Positions 32,596-41,255 of a stretch of 64,000 bases of DNA are shown piece by piece. The stretch lies in the NCBI RefSeq assembly GCF_016741815.1, contig NZ_JAERRJ010000013.1, positions 62,001-126,000 on the forward strand. The letters are read 5' to 3'. A program made the position numbers and the translations under genes. Each line of letters begins with the position of its first letter. Within the stretch, counting starts at the first letter, position 1. This DNA is from Nocardia acididurans. GTDB taxonomy: Bacteria > Actinomycetota > Actinomycetes > Mycobacteriales > Mycobacteriaceae. The notes below the pieces were generated by a model. It was given only the letters and a program-made list of their open reading frames with translations. It searched no databases and was not told where the DNA came from.

Positions 32596-34014
32596 ATGAC
32601 GCGAATGCGCATCGACACCATCCCCGTCGACTCCGGCCCCGAGGCCGGCAAGATCCCCGCCCATGTCTGGCGCACCGCCGCCGTCGTCGTCTTCGGCGCC
32701 ATCATGGGCATGCTCGACACCTCATTGATCAACCTCGGCCTGCACACCATCGCGGCCGACCTGAATACCTCACTGGCCAGCATTCAGTGGGTGGCCAGCG
32801 GATACCTTCTCGCCCTGGGGGTTTCGCTCACCGTGTGCGGCTGGCTGGCGCGGCGCGTCGGCGTCGGACGGCTGTGGCTGGGCGCGCTGGCCGCGTTCAC
32901 CATCGCCTCCGGGCTCTGTGCCCTCGCCGGAACCGCGAATTGGCTTGTCGCCCTGCGGATTCTGCAGGGGCTGGCGGCGGGAGTGATGATTCCCGCCGGG
33001 CAGACGCTGCTCGGGCAGGCGGCCGGGCCGCAGCGCATGGGGCGGGTCATGGGCGTGGTCGGCATCGCGGTGGTCGGCGCGCCGGCGCTCGGGCCGACCA
33101 TCGGCGGAGTGATGCTGGCGCACTGGAACTGGCAGTGGCTGTTCCTGATCAATATTCCGCTGGGATTGATCGGGTTCGCACTGGGTCTGCGCTACCTGCC
33201 GCTGGGACCGGGAATCCCCATGCGGCGCTTGGATATCGCCGGGGTCGTTCTCGGCGGCGGCGGGGTCTCGGCGGTCGTATACGGCCTGTCCGAGATCGGT
33301 GAGCGCGGGGCGGTGACGGCGGTATCGGTCTGGCTGCCGGTACTGGCCGGAGCGGCCGCGCTGGCCGGGTTCATCGTGCGCGGTCTGCACAGTACTCGGC
33401 CGCTGCTGGATATCTGCATGTTCACCAATCGGGTGTTCGCGGCGGCGAATACGGCCAGCTTCTTCGCCGGGGCCGCGATGTTCGGGGTGATGGTGTTGCT
33501 GCCGTTGTACTTCCAGGTCCTGCACGGGTACGGGCTGATCGGGACCGGCGTCGCGCTGATCCCCTTCGGCGCGGGCGGCGTGCTCACCCTCCCGATCGGC
33601 GGGCGGCTCACCGATCGCTTCGGCGGTGGGCTGGTCGCCACCGTCGGCAACCTCGCCGTGGCGATCACCGTGCTGCCGCTGGTATTCCTGCCCGCCGATG
33701 CCGCGCCCACGCTGATCCAGGTGCTGCTGTTCGCGGCCGGCGTGGGCACGGCGCTCGCCGGACTGCCGCTGGTGTCCGCCGCCTACGCCGCGGTCCGGCC
33801 CGAACAGCTGCCCGACGCAACGGCATTCGTGAACATCCTGCAGCGTGTGGGCGGCGCGGTGGGCGTCGCGGCGGTCGCGGTCATCCTGTCACGCGCGGCG
33901 AACTCCGCGGCCGATCCGATCGACGGATACCACCTGTCGTTCGCGGTGCTCGCCGCGTTGTCGGTGGTGGCCGCCCTCGCGTCCACGCTGCTGCGCGGAA
34001 GGCAGCGCGGCTGA
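32596..34014 (+). CDS. MFS transporter, DHA2/EmrB-like, 14-TM
   Basis: A 472-residue drug:proton antiporter. Features of the 14-helix DHA2 group: LDTSLINLGLHTIAADLNTS in TM1 (motif D1-like), WVASGYLLALGVSLTVCGWLARRVG (motif A region), LRILQGLAAGVMIPAGQTLL and GVVGIAVVGAPALGPTIGGV (motif C, exporter-specific). The ATG follows AAGGAGAGG. It is divergent from marR and should be induced by whatever compound releases that repressor. Confidence 0.9.
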   Translation: MTRMRIDTIPVDSGPEAGKIPAHVWRTAAVVVFGAIMGMLDTSLINLGLHTIAADLNTSLASIQWVASGYLLALGVSLTVCGWLARRVGVGRLWLGALAAFTIASGLCALAGTANWLVALRILQGLAAGVMIPAGQTLLGQAAGPQRMGRVMGVVGIAVVGAPALGPTIGGVMLAHWNWQWLFLINIPLGLIGFALGLRYLPLGPGIPMRRLDIAGVVLGGGGVSAVVYGLSEIGERGAVTAVSVWLPVLAGAAALAGFIVRGLHSTRPLLDICMFTNRVFAAANTASFFAGAAMFGVMVLLPLYFQVLHGYGLIGTGVALIPFGAGGVLTLPIGGRLTDRFGGGLVATVGNLAVAITVLPLVFLPADAAPTLIQVLLFAAGVGTALAGLPLVSAAYAAVRPEQLPDATAFVNILQRVGGAVGVAAVAVILSRAANSAADPIDGYHLSFAVLAALSVVAALASTLLRGRQRG

Positions 34015-34030
34015 GGGCAGGCCATGGCCG

Positions 34031-34555
34031 TCAGCCCTTGGTGCGCACCGTCAGGTCGTCGAGCAGGATCATGAGCTCGCCCTCGCGCTTGATCACATCC
34101 ATCACCTGAATCTTCAAGCCGTGCAGCGTCACACCCGAAATCGGTTCGGCCAGTGCGGCTCCCACCCGATGCCAGTCGCGGTCGGCGGTGAGCAGGCCCA
34201 GGAGCAACTCCTGGGCTTCGCCGTCGGCCGCGGTCAGCTGAGCCGATACCCGGAGGGCGGCGTGCGGGCTGCGCACCCACAGGTCCAAGCCCTCGGCCTC
34301 CCCGGTGATGGTGAACGCCCGGCCGGGCTTGGCCCGCAGTTCGATCTCGGTCTTGTCGGTGGCGGCGCGCACCAGCAGGGCCACCGCCTTCACGTCCGCG
34401 CCAGCGACACCGTCCGCGTAGACGCCGGGGCGCTTGCTCGGCGCGCCCTCCTTGAACGTCATGACGTGGGTGCGGTCCGCGGCCTCCCCGGCGACCTCCC
34501 ACTTGTCCTTGCTCTCGAAGTCGTCCAGGAGCACCTCGAGCGATGCATCCGACAT
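34031..34555 (-). CDS. Uncharacterised protein, possible carbohydrate-binding-like sandwich
   Basis: Not recognised. The 174-residue product has no signal peptide or membrane segment. The start VLLDDFESKDKW and the alternation of short beta-strand-like stretches (VKAVALLVRAA, TEIELRAKPGRAFTITG, RVSAQLTAADG, GVTLHGLKIQVMDVI, MILLDDLTVRTKG) recall jelly-roll modules such as CBM11 or the FlaA-type fold, in which a DDFE motif near the N-terminus is usual. It is convergent with the MFS gene (16 bp) and lies alone before the steroid dehydrogenase gene. Confidence 0.65.
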   Translation of the reverse strand: MSDASLEVLLDDFESKDKWEVAGEAADRTHVMTFKEGAPSKRPGVYADGVAGADVKAVALLVRAATDKTEIELRAKPGRAFTITGEAEGLDLWVRSPHAALRVSAQLTAADGEAQELLLGLLTADRDWHRVGAALAEPISGVTLHGLKIQVMDVIKREGELMILLDDLTVRTKG

Positions 34556-34723
34556 TTCCCCGCCGTCCCTTCGTTTCCGCGTAGTCGTGCTGCCCGAAAC
34601 CCTACAAGCCGCCGGGAGATCATGGTGTGCCGCGAGAAGACAGGAGGGTTGCGCGCGGATGTCGGGCGCGCGACACGCGGACCCGGGCAGCGCGCAGGCT
34701 CGCCCGCGCTGCCCGGGAACCGC

Positions 34724-36415
34724 TCAGTTCGCCGCCGTGACCTGCGCGGCGTCGAGAGCCGCCAGATAGCCGAACACGATCGCGGGTCCGATGGTCGCGC
34801 CGGGACCGGCGTAGGTGTAGCCCATCACCGGTGCGCTGGTGTTGCCCGCCGCGTAGAGACCCTCGATCACCGAGCCGTCGGCGCGCAGGGCGCGGGCATC
34901 GGCATCGGTGTCGATACCGCCCTTGGTGCCCAGATCGCCCGGCACCATCCGCGCCGCGTAGAACGGGCCCTTGGACAGCTCGCCCAGACTGGGATTCGGC
35001 TTGTTGGTGATGTCGCCGTAGTAGTGGTCGTAGGCGCTCACGCCGCGGCCGAAGTCGGGATCCGTTCCGGCACGGGCATACTCGTTGAAACGGTGCACGG
35101 TGCCGGTGAGCGCGTCCGCCGGAACGCCGATCTTCTCGGCCAGCTCGGCGATACTGTCCGCCGACGTGATCGCGCCCGACTCGAACCACGAGCGGGGGAG
35201 CGGCTGCAGACCCGGAACACCGCAGAACACATAGCGACTGCGGTAGGTCTGATCGAAAATCAGCCAGGCGGGCAGGTTTTCGGCGGGCCCGTCACCCAGG
35301 CCGTGCTCACCGCCGAACATGCGATGGGTGGCCTCCACATACGGCAGCGACTCGTTCATGAACCGCACACCACGCGCATTGACCATGATGCTGCGCGGCA
35401 ACGACCGTTCCGCCAGCGCGAACCAGGTGCCCTTCGGCTTCGGCAGCGGAATCGACGGCGCCCACCACGCGTCACCCATGAACGACAGCGCCGCGCCCAG
35501 CCGGACCGCGGCCGTGATGCCGTCACCGGTATTGGTGGCTGCGCCGAGCGCGTACTCGGCCGAAACCGGTGCGCGATGGTACTTCTCGCGCATCTCCGCA
35601 TTGTGGTCGAAGCCGCCGCAGGCCAGCACCACACCATGACGCGCGCGCAGAACCGTTGTACTGCCCCGGCTTTCGAGCACCACGCCGACCACCCGATCGT
35701 TCTCGGTGATCAGTTCGGTCATCGCGGTGTTCAATCGCACCGGCACCCCGGCCGCGCGCACACCCATCATCAGTTCGGCCATGAGCGCGGACCCGAACCC
35801 GACCAGCCGCTGCCGCCGGATCTTGCCCCACAGCGTGCGGCCCGCCACCTTCAGGCCCGCCAGCGGACCGCGCCAGTGCCGCAATCCCGTACTGAGCCAA
35901 CGGTAGTCGCCCTGTTTGACGATGAGCGGCGACTCCGCGTAGTGCGGGTGCAGTGTCGCCAGATCTCCCGCCAGCGCTCGCGCGTCGAAAGCCTTGGGCT
36001 CACAGGACCTTCCGGCGGCCAGCCCGCCCGGAGCCTCCGGATGGTAGTCGGAGTACCCCTGCACCCACTCCAGCCGCAAGGCCGAATGCGCCATGAGGAA
36101 TTCGAGCGCCTCGGCCCCGCGGTCGATGTAGGCGTCGATCCGCGCGGCGTCCACGTGCCCGCCGACAATATGGTGCAGATAGGTGCGCGCCGCCTCGAGA
36201 TCGTCCGCGGGCGCGTGTTCGCGCAGCACCGAGTTCCCGGGAATCCACACCCCGCCCCCCGACCGCGCCGACGACCCGCCCCAGTACCTGGACTTCTCCA
36301 CAATCACGGTGCTCAACCCGTGCCGAGCCGCCGTAATGGCCGCCGCCATACCGGCTGCCCCCGACCCGACCACGATGAGATCGACGGTCTCGCCCGCCGC
36401 GCTGTCCTGCTGCAT
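34724..36415 (-). CDS. 3-ketosteroid delta-1-dehydrogenase-like FAD enzyme
   Basis: A 563-residue flavoprotein of the fumarate reductase/KstD family. The FAD site is DLIVVGSGAAGMAAAITAARHG (shortened core GSGAAGMAAAI, residues about 17–27), followed by YWGGSSARSGGGVWIPGN (44–61). The C-terminal flavin-contact motif YTYAGPGATIGPAIVFGY (about 528–545) is the pattern seen in KstD enzymes, which insert a double bond in ring A of 3-ketosteroids. Related 3-oxosteroid 4-ene dehydrogenases look similar, so the exact regiochemistry is open. A TetR gene lies directly upstream on the same strand and probably shares its transcript. Confidence 0.87.
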   Translation of the reverse strand: MQQDSAAGETVDLIVVGSGAAGMAAAITAARHGLSTVIVEKSRYWGGSSARSGGGVWIPGNSVLREHAPADDLEAARTYLHHIVGGHVDAARIDAYIDRGAEALEFLMAHSALRLEWVQGYSDYHPEAPGGLAAGRSCEPKAFDARALAGDLATLHPHYAESPLIVKQGDYRWLSTGLRHWRGPLAGLKVAGRTLWGKIRRQRLVGFGSALMAELMMGVRAAGVPVRLNTAMTELITENDRVVGVVLESRGSTTVLRARHGVVLACGGFDHNAEMREKYHRAPVSAEYALGAATNTGDGITAAVRLGAALSFMGDAWWAPSIPLPKPKGTWFALAERSLPRSIMVNARGVRFMNESLPYVEATHRMFGGEHGLGDGPAENLPAWLIFDQTYRSRYVFCGVPGLQPLPRSWFESGAITSADSIAELAEKIGVPADALTGTVHRFNEYARAGTDPDFGRGVSAYDHYYGDITNKPNPSLGELSKGPFYAARMVPGDLGTKGGIDTDADARALRADGSVIEGLYAAGNTSAPVMGYTYAGPGATIGPAIVFGYLAALDAAQVTAAN

Positions 36416-36465
36416 GTTCTCTGTTCTCTCTGTATTCCAGTGCCGCCGAATAATATTGCGGACCG

Positions 36466-37059
36466 TTAACTCTTCGCGCGCCAGCGATCATCGAGCACGG
36501 CGGCGAGCGCTCCCTCCACGCACACCGCCAGCGAAGCCCCCTGGTCATGCGTACTGCGCAGCCACTGCAGATACCCGAACTCGGCCGCGGCCAGCATCAG
36601 ATGCACGAGTAGCCCCGGATTGCTGTCCGCCCCCGGATCCCGCGACATCCGTTGCCCCACAAGCTCGACCAGCCGCTCCCGATGCTCGGGTGTGATCAGC
36701 GCGACCCGCTCCAGCAAATGCGGCGCGGTCCGGAACGCGGCCCGCCACTGCTCCAGATCCGCGGCCGCGAGCGTCGTGGACCGAGTCGTAATCGCCTGCG
36801 CCAAAGCAATATCCGCGGCCTCACCCGCCGGCCGCCCCTCCAGCAGTCCGGCGATCCCCGCCCCACCCTCCCGAACCGGATCCAACAGCAGATCCTCCTT
36901 ACTCCGCACATGCCGGAAGTAAGTACTGGCCGAAATCCCCGCCGCCGCCGCGATCTGCTCGGTCGTAACCGCATCGAACCCATCGCGCGCGAACAACTCG
37001 AAGGCCGCCCGCTGAATCTCAGCCCGAATCTGCCTGCGCTGACGCTCTCTCAATGACAC
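36466..37059 (-). CDS. TetR-family regulator
   Basis: A 197-residue repressor: RRQIRAEIQRAAFELFARDGF then TTEQIAAAAGISASTYFRHV (HTH about residues 25–47) and a variable ligand-binding domain. The frame extends to 37077, but GTG 37059 is preferred because the further codons lie over the -10 region of its own promoter (TTGACA at 37091–37096 on the minus strand, 18 bp, GATACT). A perfect 15-bp palindrome overlaps that -35, so autorepression is likely. Targets may also include the steroid dehydrogenase downstream and the divergent flavodoxin-like gene. Confidence 0.9.
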   Translation of the reverse strand: MSLRERQRRQIRAEIQRAAFELFARDGFDAVTTEQIAAAAGISASTYFRHVRSKEDLLLDPVREGGAGIAGLLEGRPAGEAADIALAQAITTRSTTLAAADLEQWRAAFRTAPHLLERVALITPEHRERLVELVGQRMSRDPGADSNPGLLVHLMLAAAEFGYLQWLRSTHDQGASLAVCVEGALAAVLDDRWRAKS

Positions 37060-37080
37060 ACCTGAGAGTATCTCCACTCA

Positions 37081-37095
37081 TGACAGTAACTGTCA
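37081..37095. promoter_or_regulatory. Perfect TetR-type operator
   Basis: TGACAGT-A-ACTGTCA, 7-bp arms around one base, in the 91-bp region between the TetR gene and the flavodoxin-like gene. It overlaps the minus-strand -35 TTGACA and lies about 43 bp before the -10 of the plus-strand gene. Confidence 0.7.
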
Positions 37096-37137
37096 AGAAA
37101 GCAGAACCTGTCATCGACTGCCCGGCCGGTAGCGCAC

Positions 37138-37143
37138 TAGGCT
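37138..37143 (+). promoter_or_regulatory. -10 element of leaderless flavodoxin-like gene
   Basis: TAGGCT is followed by 7 nt and the ATG at 37151; no ribosome site. Confidence 0.5.
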
Positions 37144-37150
37144 CGCTGGT

Positions 37151-37603
37151 ATGCCGAGGCTGCTGATCATCCACCACACGCCCTCCCCGCATATGCAGGC
37201 GATGTTCGAGGCAGTCGTATCCGGCGCGACCGATCCGGAGATCGAGGGTGTCGAGGTTGTGCGCAGGGCCGCGCTGGCGGTGTCGGCGACCGATGTGCTG
37301 GAAGCGGACGGGTACCTGCTCGGGTCCCCCGCCAATCTCGGGTACATGAGCGGCGCTCTCAAGCACGCGTTCGATGTCGTCTACTACCCGTGCCTCGATT
37401 CGACGCGAGGGCGGCCGTTCGGCCTCTACCTGCACGGCAACGAGGGCACCGAGGGAGCCGAGCGTGGCGTCACCTCCATTACGACCGGACTGGGGTGGAC
37501 CAGGGCCGCGGAGTATGTGGCGGTGTCGGGCAAGCCTTCGAAGGAAGACCTCGAAGCATGCTGGGAACTCGGCGCGACGGTCGCCGCTCAGCTCATGGGG
37601 TGA
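37151..37603 (+). CDS. Flavodoxin/NAD(P)H-dependent FMN reductase-like protein
   Basis: A 150-residue single-domain flavodoxin fold. The phosphate-binding loop is reduced but placed as in WrbA-like proteins (LLIIHHTPSPHMQAMFEAVV, residues about 4–23); ADGYLLGSPANLGYMSGALKHAFDVVYY (in two pieces, about 58–85) is the FMN isoalloxazine loop; GLYLHGNEG and GVTSITTGLGW follow. It may deliver electrons or reduce quinones; partner unknown. Divergent from the TetR gene, leaderless start. Confidence 0.82.
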   Translation: MPRLLIIHHTPSPHMQAMFEAVVSGATDPEIEGVEVVRRAALAVSATDVLEADGYLLGSPANLGYMSGALKHAFDVVYYPCLDSTRGRPFGLYLHGNEGTEGAERGVTSITTGLGWTRAAEYVAVSGKPSKEDLEACWELGATVAAQLMG

Positions 37604-37690
37604 GCCGATGGTGCCCCCGAATTCTGGTGGCTGACGGATTCGGCGCGGGCGGGGTCATACTCGGAGGCGAAGTGCCGGGAGTGGGAAGAG

Positions 37691-38371
37691 GTGAGGGCCG
37701 CCGTGGAGGCGCAGAATTCGGGGATACGCCGTATCGGGTTGGTCGAGGACCATGAGTCGGTGGCTATCGGGCTGGCGGCCATGTTGGCGCCGGAGCCCGA
37801 TCTGGAGTTGGTGATCGCCGCGGGGACGGTGGCGGAGCTGTTGGCTGACGCGCCGCGGTTGGATCTGGTGGTGCTGGATCTGCGGCTCGCCGATGGGTCT
37901 TCGCCGGAGGACAATGTCCGGGCGCTGCGGGATCGCGGGGTCGAGGTGCTGGTGTTCACCGGCGCGGATAATCCGTTCCTGGTGCGGTCGGCGGCTCGGG
38001 CGGGCGTGCTGGGGGTGGTGCGCAAATCCGAGGATGTGCCGACGGTGGTGGCTGCGGTGCGGGCCGCCGCCAAGGGGGAACAGGTGGTGACCACCGACTG
38101 GGCGGCCGCCATCGACGGGGATCCGCAGCTTTCCGACGTGGGGCTGAGCAAGCGGCAGCAGGAAGTGCTGACGCTGTACGCCTCGGGGGAGAAGGCTTCA
38201 CGGGTCGCGCGGATGACCAAGCTGTCCGAGCAGACTGTCAACGATTACCTGGGTCGCATCCGGCAGAAGTACGCCGACGCCGGACGGCCCGCGCCCACCA
38301 AGACCGATCTGTACAAGCGCGCGGTCGAGGACGGCTGGCTGCCTGTTCCGGAACGACGCCCGCAGGCATGA
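37691..38371 (+). CDS. NarL/LuxR-type response regulator
   Basis: A 226-residue regulator. The receiver domain shows GLVEDHESVAIG (acidic pair), LVVLDLRLADGSSP with the phospho-acceptor Asp (about residue 60), VLVFTGAD and VRKSED with the conserved Lys. The C-terminal HTH is LSKRQQEVLTLYASGEKASRVA, then LSEQTVNDYLGRIRQKY. Start GTG 37691 is taken; GTG 37703 behind AGGTGAGGG is possible. The histidine kinase gene begins inside its stop codon, so they are one operon and cognate partners. Confidence 0.9.
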   Translation: MRAAVEAQNSGIRRIGLVEDHESVAIGLAAMLAPEPDLELVIAAGTVAELLADAPRLDLVVLDLRLADGSSPEDNVRALRDRGVEVLVFTGADNPFLVRSAARAGVLGVVRKSEDVPTVVAAVRAAAKGEQVVTTDWAAAIDGDPQLSDVGLSKRQQEVLTLYASGEKASRVARMTKLSEQTVNDYLGRIRQKYADAGRPAPTKTDLYKRAVEDGWLPVPERRPQA

Positions 38372-39654
38372 CCGCATCGGGGGCAGTGGATTCCACGCCC
38401 GCACAACGGTTTATCGCCGCGGCCGCCCAGTTCGTGCAGCGGGTGCGCGGCCTCACCGCCGCCGAGGATCTGGCCACCGCCGCCTACGACCGCATCATGC
38501 GGCGGCTCGGCGTCTCCATGGGCTTCGCCGGCGTGATCGTCTGCCTGGTCGAACTTCCCGAGATCGCCCAGCAGGGCCGATTCGCGCCCGACTGGTGGAC
38601 GGCCCCGGCCGTGGCCCTGGCGTTCGGCTGGTATCCGGTGCTGGTCGTGGTGTCCATGCTGTCGGGCGCCCGGCCGATCAAATTCGTCGCCGGATGCGGC
38701 GCGGTGAGCCACCTGCTGGTGCTCGCCAGCATTCCGTTCGTGCTCGAGGCGCACACGGTGGTCTCCTCGGCGGTGTGGCCGTACCGGGTGACGCCGCTCG
38801 CCGTGACAGCGGCCGTCCTGGCGTGGCCGACCCGGCTCACCGTCTCCTATCTGCTGGTGGCCGCCGCGTCGGCGGCGCTGTCCACGGTCTACACGGTCAC
38901 CGAGATCACCCCGACCGTGATCGTCGAGAACTTCCTGCGCGCCGCCGGATTGTCGGCCCTGTTCGTCTGGTGCGGCACCGCCGCCACCGGCGCGGCCGCC
39001 CGCGTCGACCGCGAATCGGCCATCGCCAGCCGCCGCGCCGCGGCCCAGGCCGCCGCCCAGGCCCGCGACCGCGAGCGCGCCAGATTCGCCGCGCTCATCC
39101 ACGACGCCGTGCTCTCCACCCTGCTCGAAGCCTCCCGCGCCGGAACACAATCCGATGTCCTGCGCCGCCAGGCCGAACGCACCCTCGAACAACTCGACGA
39201 ATGCCGCGGCGACGACCGCGATCCCGATCTGCTCGACGCCCGCTCGGCCATCCTGTTCCTGCGCTCGGCCGTCCAGGAGATCAATCCGGGCATCCGGTTC
39301 GCGACCCGCACCTGGCCCGGCTACGACGATCTGCGCATGCCCGTGCACGCGGCCGGCACTCTCGCCGCCGCCCTCGCCGAAGCCGTCCGCAACAGCCTGC
39401 GCCACGGCTCGGTGCCCGGCCGCGAGGTGCGCCGCACGGTCACCGCCACCGTCAGCGCGGGCAGCATCCGCCTCGTATTCACCGATGACGGCGCGGGATT
39501 CGACCTCGCCGCGGTCTCGGCCGACCGGCTCGGCATCTCCATGAGCATTCTCGGCCGCATGCGGCAGCTGGCCGGCGGCTCGGCCTTCGTGGAATCGCAG
39601 CCGGGGGAGGGCACCACGGTGACGCTGGTGTGGGGTGGCGATGGTTCCCGTTGA
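38368..39654 (+). CDS. Membrane histidine kinase
   Basis: A 428-residue sensor. About five or six hydrophobic segments span residues 45–205 with little extracellular sequence, so it probably senses a membrane-linked signal. The dimerisation/phosphoacceptor region is RFAALIHDAVLSTLLEAS (His245), the HD-type H-box of HPK7-like kinases that pair with NarL-type regulators. The ATPase domain has the N-box EAVRNSLRHG (about 357–366), the G1 box FTDDGAGFD and a second glycine box GEGTTVTLVW. The ATG overlaps the regulator stop (ATGA), and the next gene starts inside its 3' end. Confidence 0.88.
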   Translation: MTASGAVDSTPAQRFIAAAAQFVQRVRGLTAAEDLATAAYDRIMRRLGVSMGFAGVIVCLVELPEIAQQGRFAPDWWTAPAVALAFGWYPVLVVVSMLSGARPIKFVAGCGAVSHLLVLASIPFVLEAHTVVSSAVWPYRVTPLAVTAAVLAWPTRLTVSYLLVAAASAALSTVYTVTEITPTVIVENFLRAAGLSALFVWCGTAATGAAARVDRESAIASRRAAAQAAAQARDRERARFAALIHDAVLSTLLEASRAGTQSDVLRRQAERTLEQLDECRGDDRDPDLLDARSAILFLRSAVQEINPGIRFATRTWPGYDDLRMPVHAAGTLAAALAEAVRNSLRHGSVPGREVRRTVTATVSAGSIRLVFTDDGAGFDLAAVSADRLGISMSILGRMRQLAGGSAFVESQPGEGTTVTLVWGGDGSR

Positions 39655-40687
39655 CACCCGCCCCGGCGAACTCGACCCCCGCTTCGGCCTGCGTGATCTG
39701 CTCGGTCTGCGGGGCCGTGCCGCCTGGCTGTTCCTGCTGCTGCTGGAAGCCACGATCGCGCTGTACATGATCCGTAACTTCGACCAATCACCGCTGTGGG
39801 CAGCGCTTCTCGGGATGGCGCTGCTGCTCAGCGCGGGCGCGCTGGTGCTGGTGATCCCGGTGGATCCGCTGCCGCTGCCGGTGGCGCTGTACGCGGCCGG
39901 TGCGGCCGCGTCGGCGACCGGTCTGGCGGTGCTGAGCCCCTCCGGCGACCACGCGCATCAGACGGTGTGGTCGGCGTTCGCCTCGTCGTATGTGTTCGCG
40001 GTGCTGGTGCTGCGCGGCCGGGTCCGCACCGCCTGGCTCGGCGTGGCCGGTGTCGCGGGCGTGCTCCTGCTGGCCGGGCTCGGCTCACAGATCCACACGC
40101 GCACGGTCATCGGCACCCTGGTGCCGATCGGAACCGTCGCCGCCATCTCGGTTTTCGCGGCCGTCATGAAACCCATGCAGCGTTCGCTGCGCCTGCTGCG
40201 CGAGGACGCCATGATGCGCGCCGCCGCCGAGGCGACCATGGCCGCCGCCGACAGTGAACGCACCCGGCAGCTCGCGCGCCTGGACCGGGTCGCCCGACCC
40301 ATCCTGGAGCGCATCGCCGACGGCGCGGAACTCACCGCCACCGAACGCGAGGAATGCAGGCTGCTGGAAGCCGAACTGCGCGACGGCCTGCGCGCGCCGC
40401 AACTGGTCACCGATGAGCTGAGCGGCGCGGCGCGCGGGGCCCGTGGGCGCGGCGTCGAGGTCATCCTCCTCGACGACGGCGGTTTCGCGGGCGTCCCCGA
40501 ATGGGTGCGCAGGCGGGTAATCGACGCGGCCACAAAGGAATTGGATGCGGCCAACGCCGGTTCGGTGACGGTCCGCGTGCTCCCGCTGGGCCGCCGTGTC
40601 CTGGGCACGGTCCTGGCCCAGTCCCCGGATCAGGACCGCCGCACCGATATCGACACCGACGGCAACGTCACGGTGTGGGACGACTGA
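39635..40687 (+). CDS. Membrane protein resembling a degenerate histidine kinase
   Basis: A 350-residue protein overlapping the kinase gene by 20 bp (GTG 39635; ATG 39641 equally possible). Five or six hydrophobic segments (AWLFLLLLEATIALYMI, WAALLGMALLLSAGALVLVI, TAWLGVAGVAGVLLLAGLG, IGTVAAISVFAAVM) are followed by a long helix and a C-terminal part whose layout follows a kinase (RRRVIDAATKELDAANAGS where an N-box would be, then VTVRVLPLGRRVLGTVL), but there is no phosphoacceptor His-Asp, no N-box Asn and no glycine-rich ATP lid. It is probably a regulatory partner of the kinase above; no known family was recognised. Confidence 0.78.
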   Translation: MAMVPVDTRPGELDPRFGLRDLLGLRGRAAWLFLLLLEATIALYMIRNFDQSPLWAALLGMALLLSAGALVLVIPVDPLPLPVALYAAGAAASATGLAVLSPSGDHAHQTVWSAFASSYVFAVLVLRGRVRTAWLGVAGVAGVLLLAGLGSQIHTRTVIGTLVPIGTVAAISVFAAVMKPMQRSLRLLREDAMMRAAAEATMAAADSERTRQLARLDRVARPILERIADGAELTATEREECRLLEAELRDGLRAPQLVTDELSGAARGARGRGVEVILLDDGGFAGVPEWVRRRVIDAATKELDAANAGSVTVRVLPLGRRVLGTVLAQSPDQDRRTDIDTDGNVTVWDD

Positions 40688-40753
40688 TTCGCGACCACCG
40701 GCTCACGCGGACCGGTTCGAGCGGACCGGCTCGCTGAGCCTCCAGTGCCGGAG

Positions 40754-41203
40754 TCACGGCGCGTCGCAGCGCCCCGGCCCGCCCCGCTTCATCTGATCGC
40801 GCAGCGCGCCCTGCACCGCCGCGCCCAGCCAGGAGTTCAGCGATTGCCCACTCTGTGCCGCGGCCTCCTCGGCCCGCGATTTGATCTGCTCCACCAGACG
40901 CAGCGTGACCCGGCTGATGTCCCCGGTCATCTCCTCGAAGCTGGGGTTGTCGTGCTCGCCAGGGGTCTTGCGGACATCCACGTGCGCGTCGGTGCCCTCG
41001 ACCGAGACGTGCACCGTGCGGTCGGTGAGCGTCGCGTTCACCTCGGCCGCCAGGTCGGACAGTGCCGCGAGCAGGACCAGCCGTGCCGAGTTTTCCGTGG
41101 CGGCGGCCAGGGCGGCGGCCGTGGCCTGCGTTTTCTCATCGCCGAGCGCGGCCGCGGCGATGAGGTTCTCGCGCAGTTGGGCGGTGTATTTGTTCAAATC
41201 CAT
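40754..41203 (-). CDS. HicB/Arc-like ribbon-helix-helix protein
   Basis: A 149-residue protein. The N-terminal two thirds contain a helical region (LRENLIAAAALGDEKTQATA) and a beta-rich middle (VHVSVEGTDAHVDVRK); the C-terminus has the ribbon-helix-helix pattern SRVTLRLVEQIKSRAEEAAA QSGQSLNSWL (about residues 98–127), as in HicB-type antitoxins. No toxin gene adjoins it. Three copies of TGACGCCA lie immediately upstream on its own strand, a typical RHH operator layout. Encoded divergently from dapA. No ribosome site is visible before the ATG. Confidence 0.78.
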   Translation of the reverse strand: MDLNKYTAQLRENLIAAAALGDEKTQATAAALAAATENSARLVLLAALSDLAAEVNATLTDRTVHVSVEGTDAHVDVRKTPGEHDNPSFEEMTGDISRVTLRLVEQIKSRAEEAAAQSGQSLNSWLGAAVQGALRDQMKRGGPGRCDAP

Positions 41204-41214
41204 GACATCAGTGT

Positions 41215-41255
41215 GGCGTCATTTCTGGCGTCACGCCAGGAAACTTTTGGCGTCA
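41215..41255. promoter_or_regulatory. Three GGCGTCA repeats with central palindrome
   Basis: GGCGTCA occurs at 41215–41221, 41227–41233 and 41249–41255 (TGACGCC on the other strand), with 12- and 22-bp spacing. The middle copy is half of a perfect 13-bp palindrome TGGCGT-C-ACGCCA (41226–41238). The array begins 12 bp upstream of the ribbon-helix-helix gene and lies between it and dapA. Likely operator of that protein. Confidence 0.65.

Noticed and set aside
40754..41203. HicAB toxin–antitoxin module
   Set aside because: Only the RHH protein is present; no small HicA-like double-stranded RNA-binding toxin frame lies next to it.
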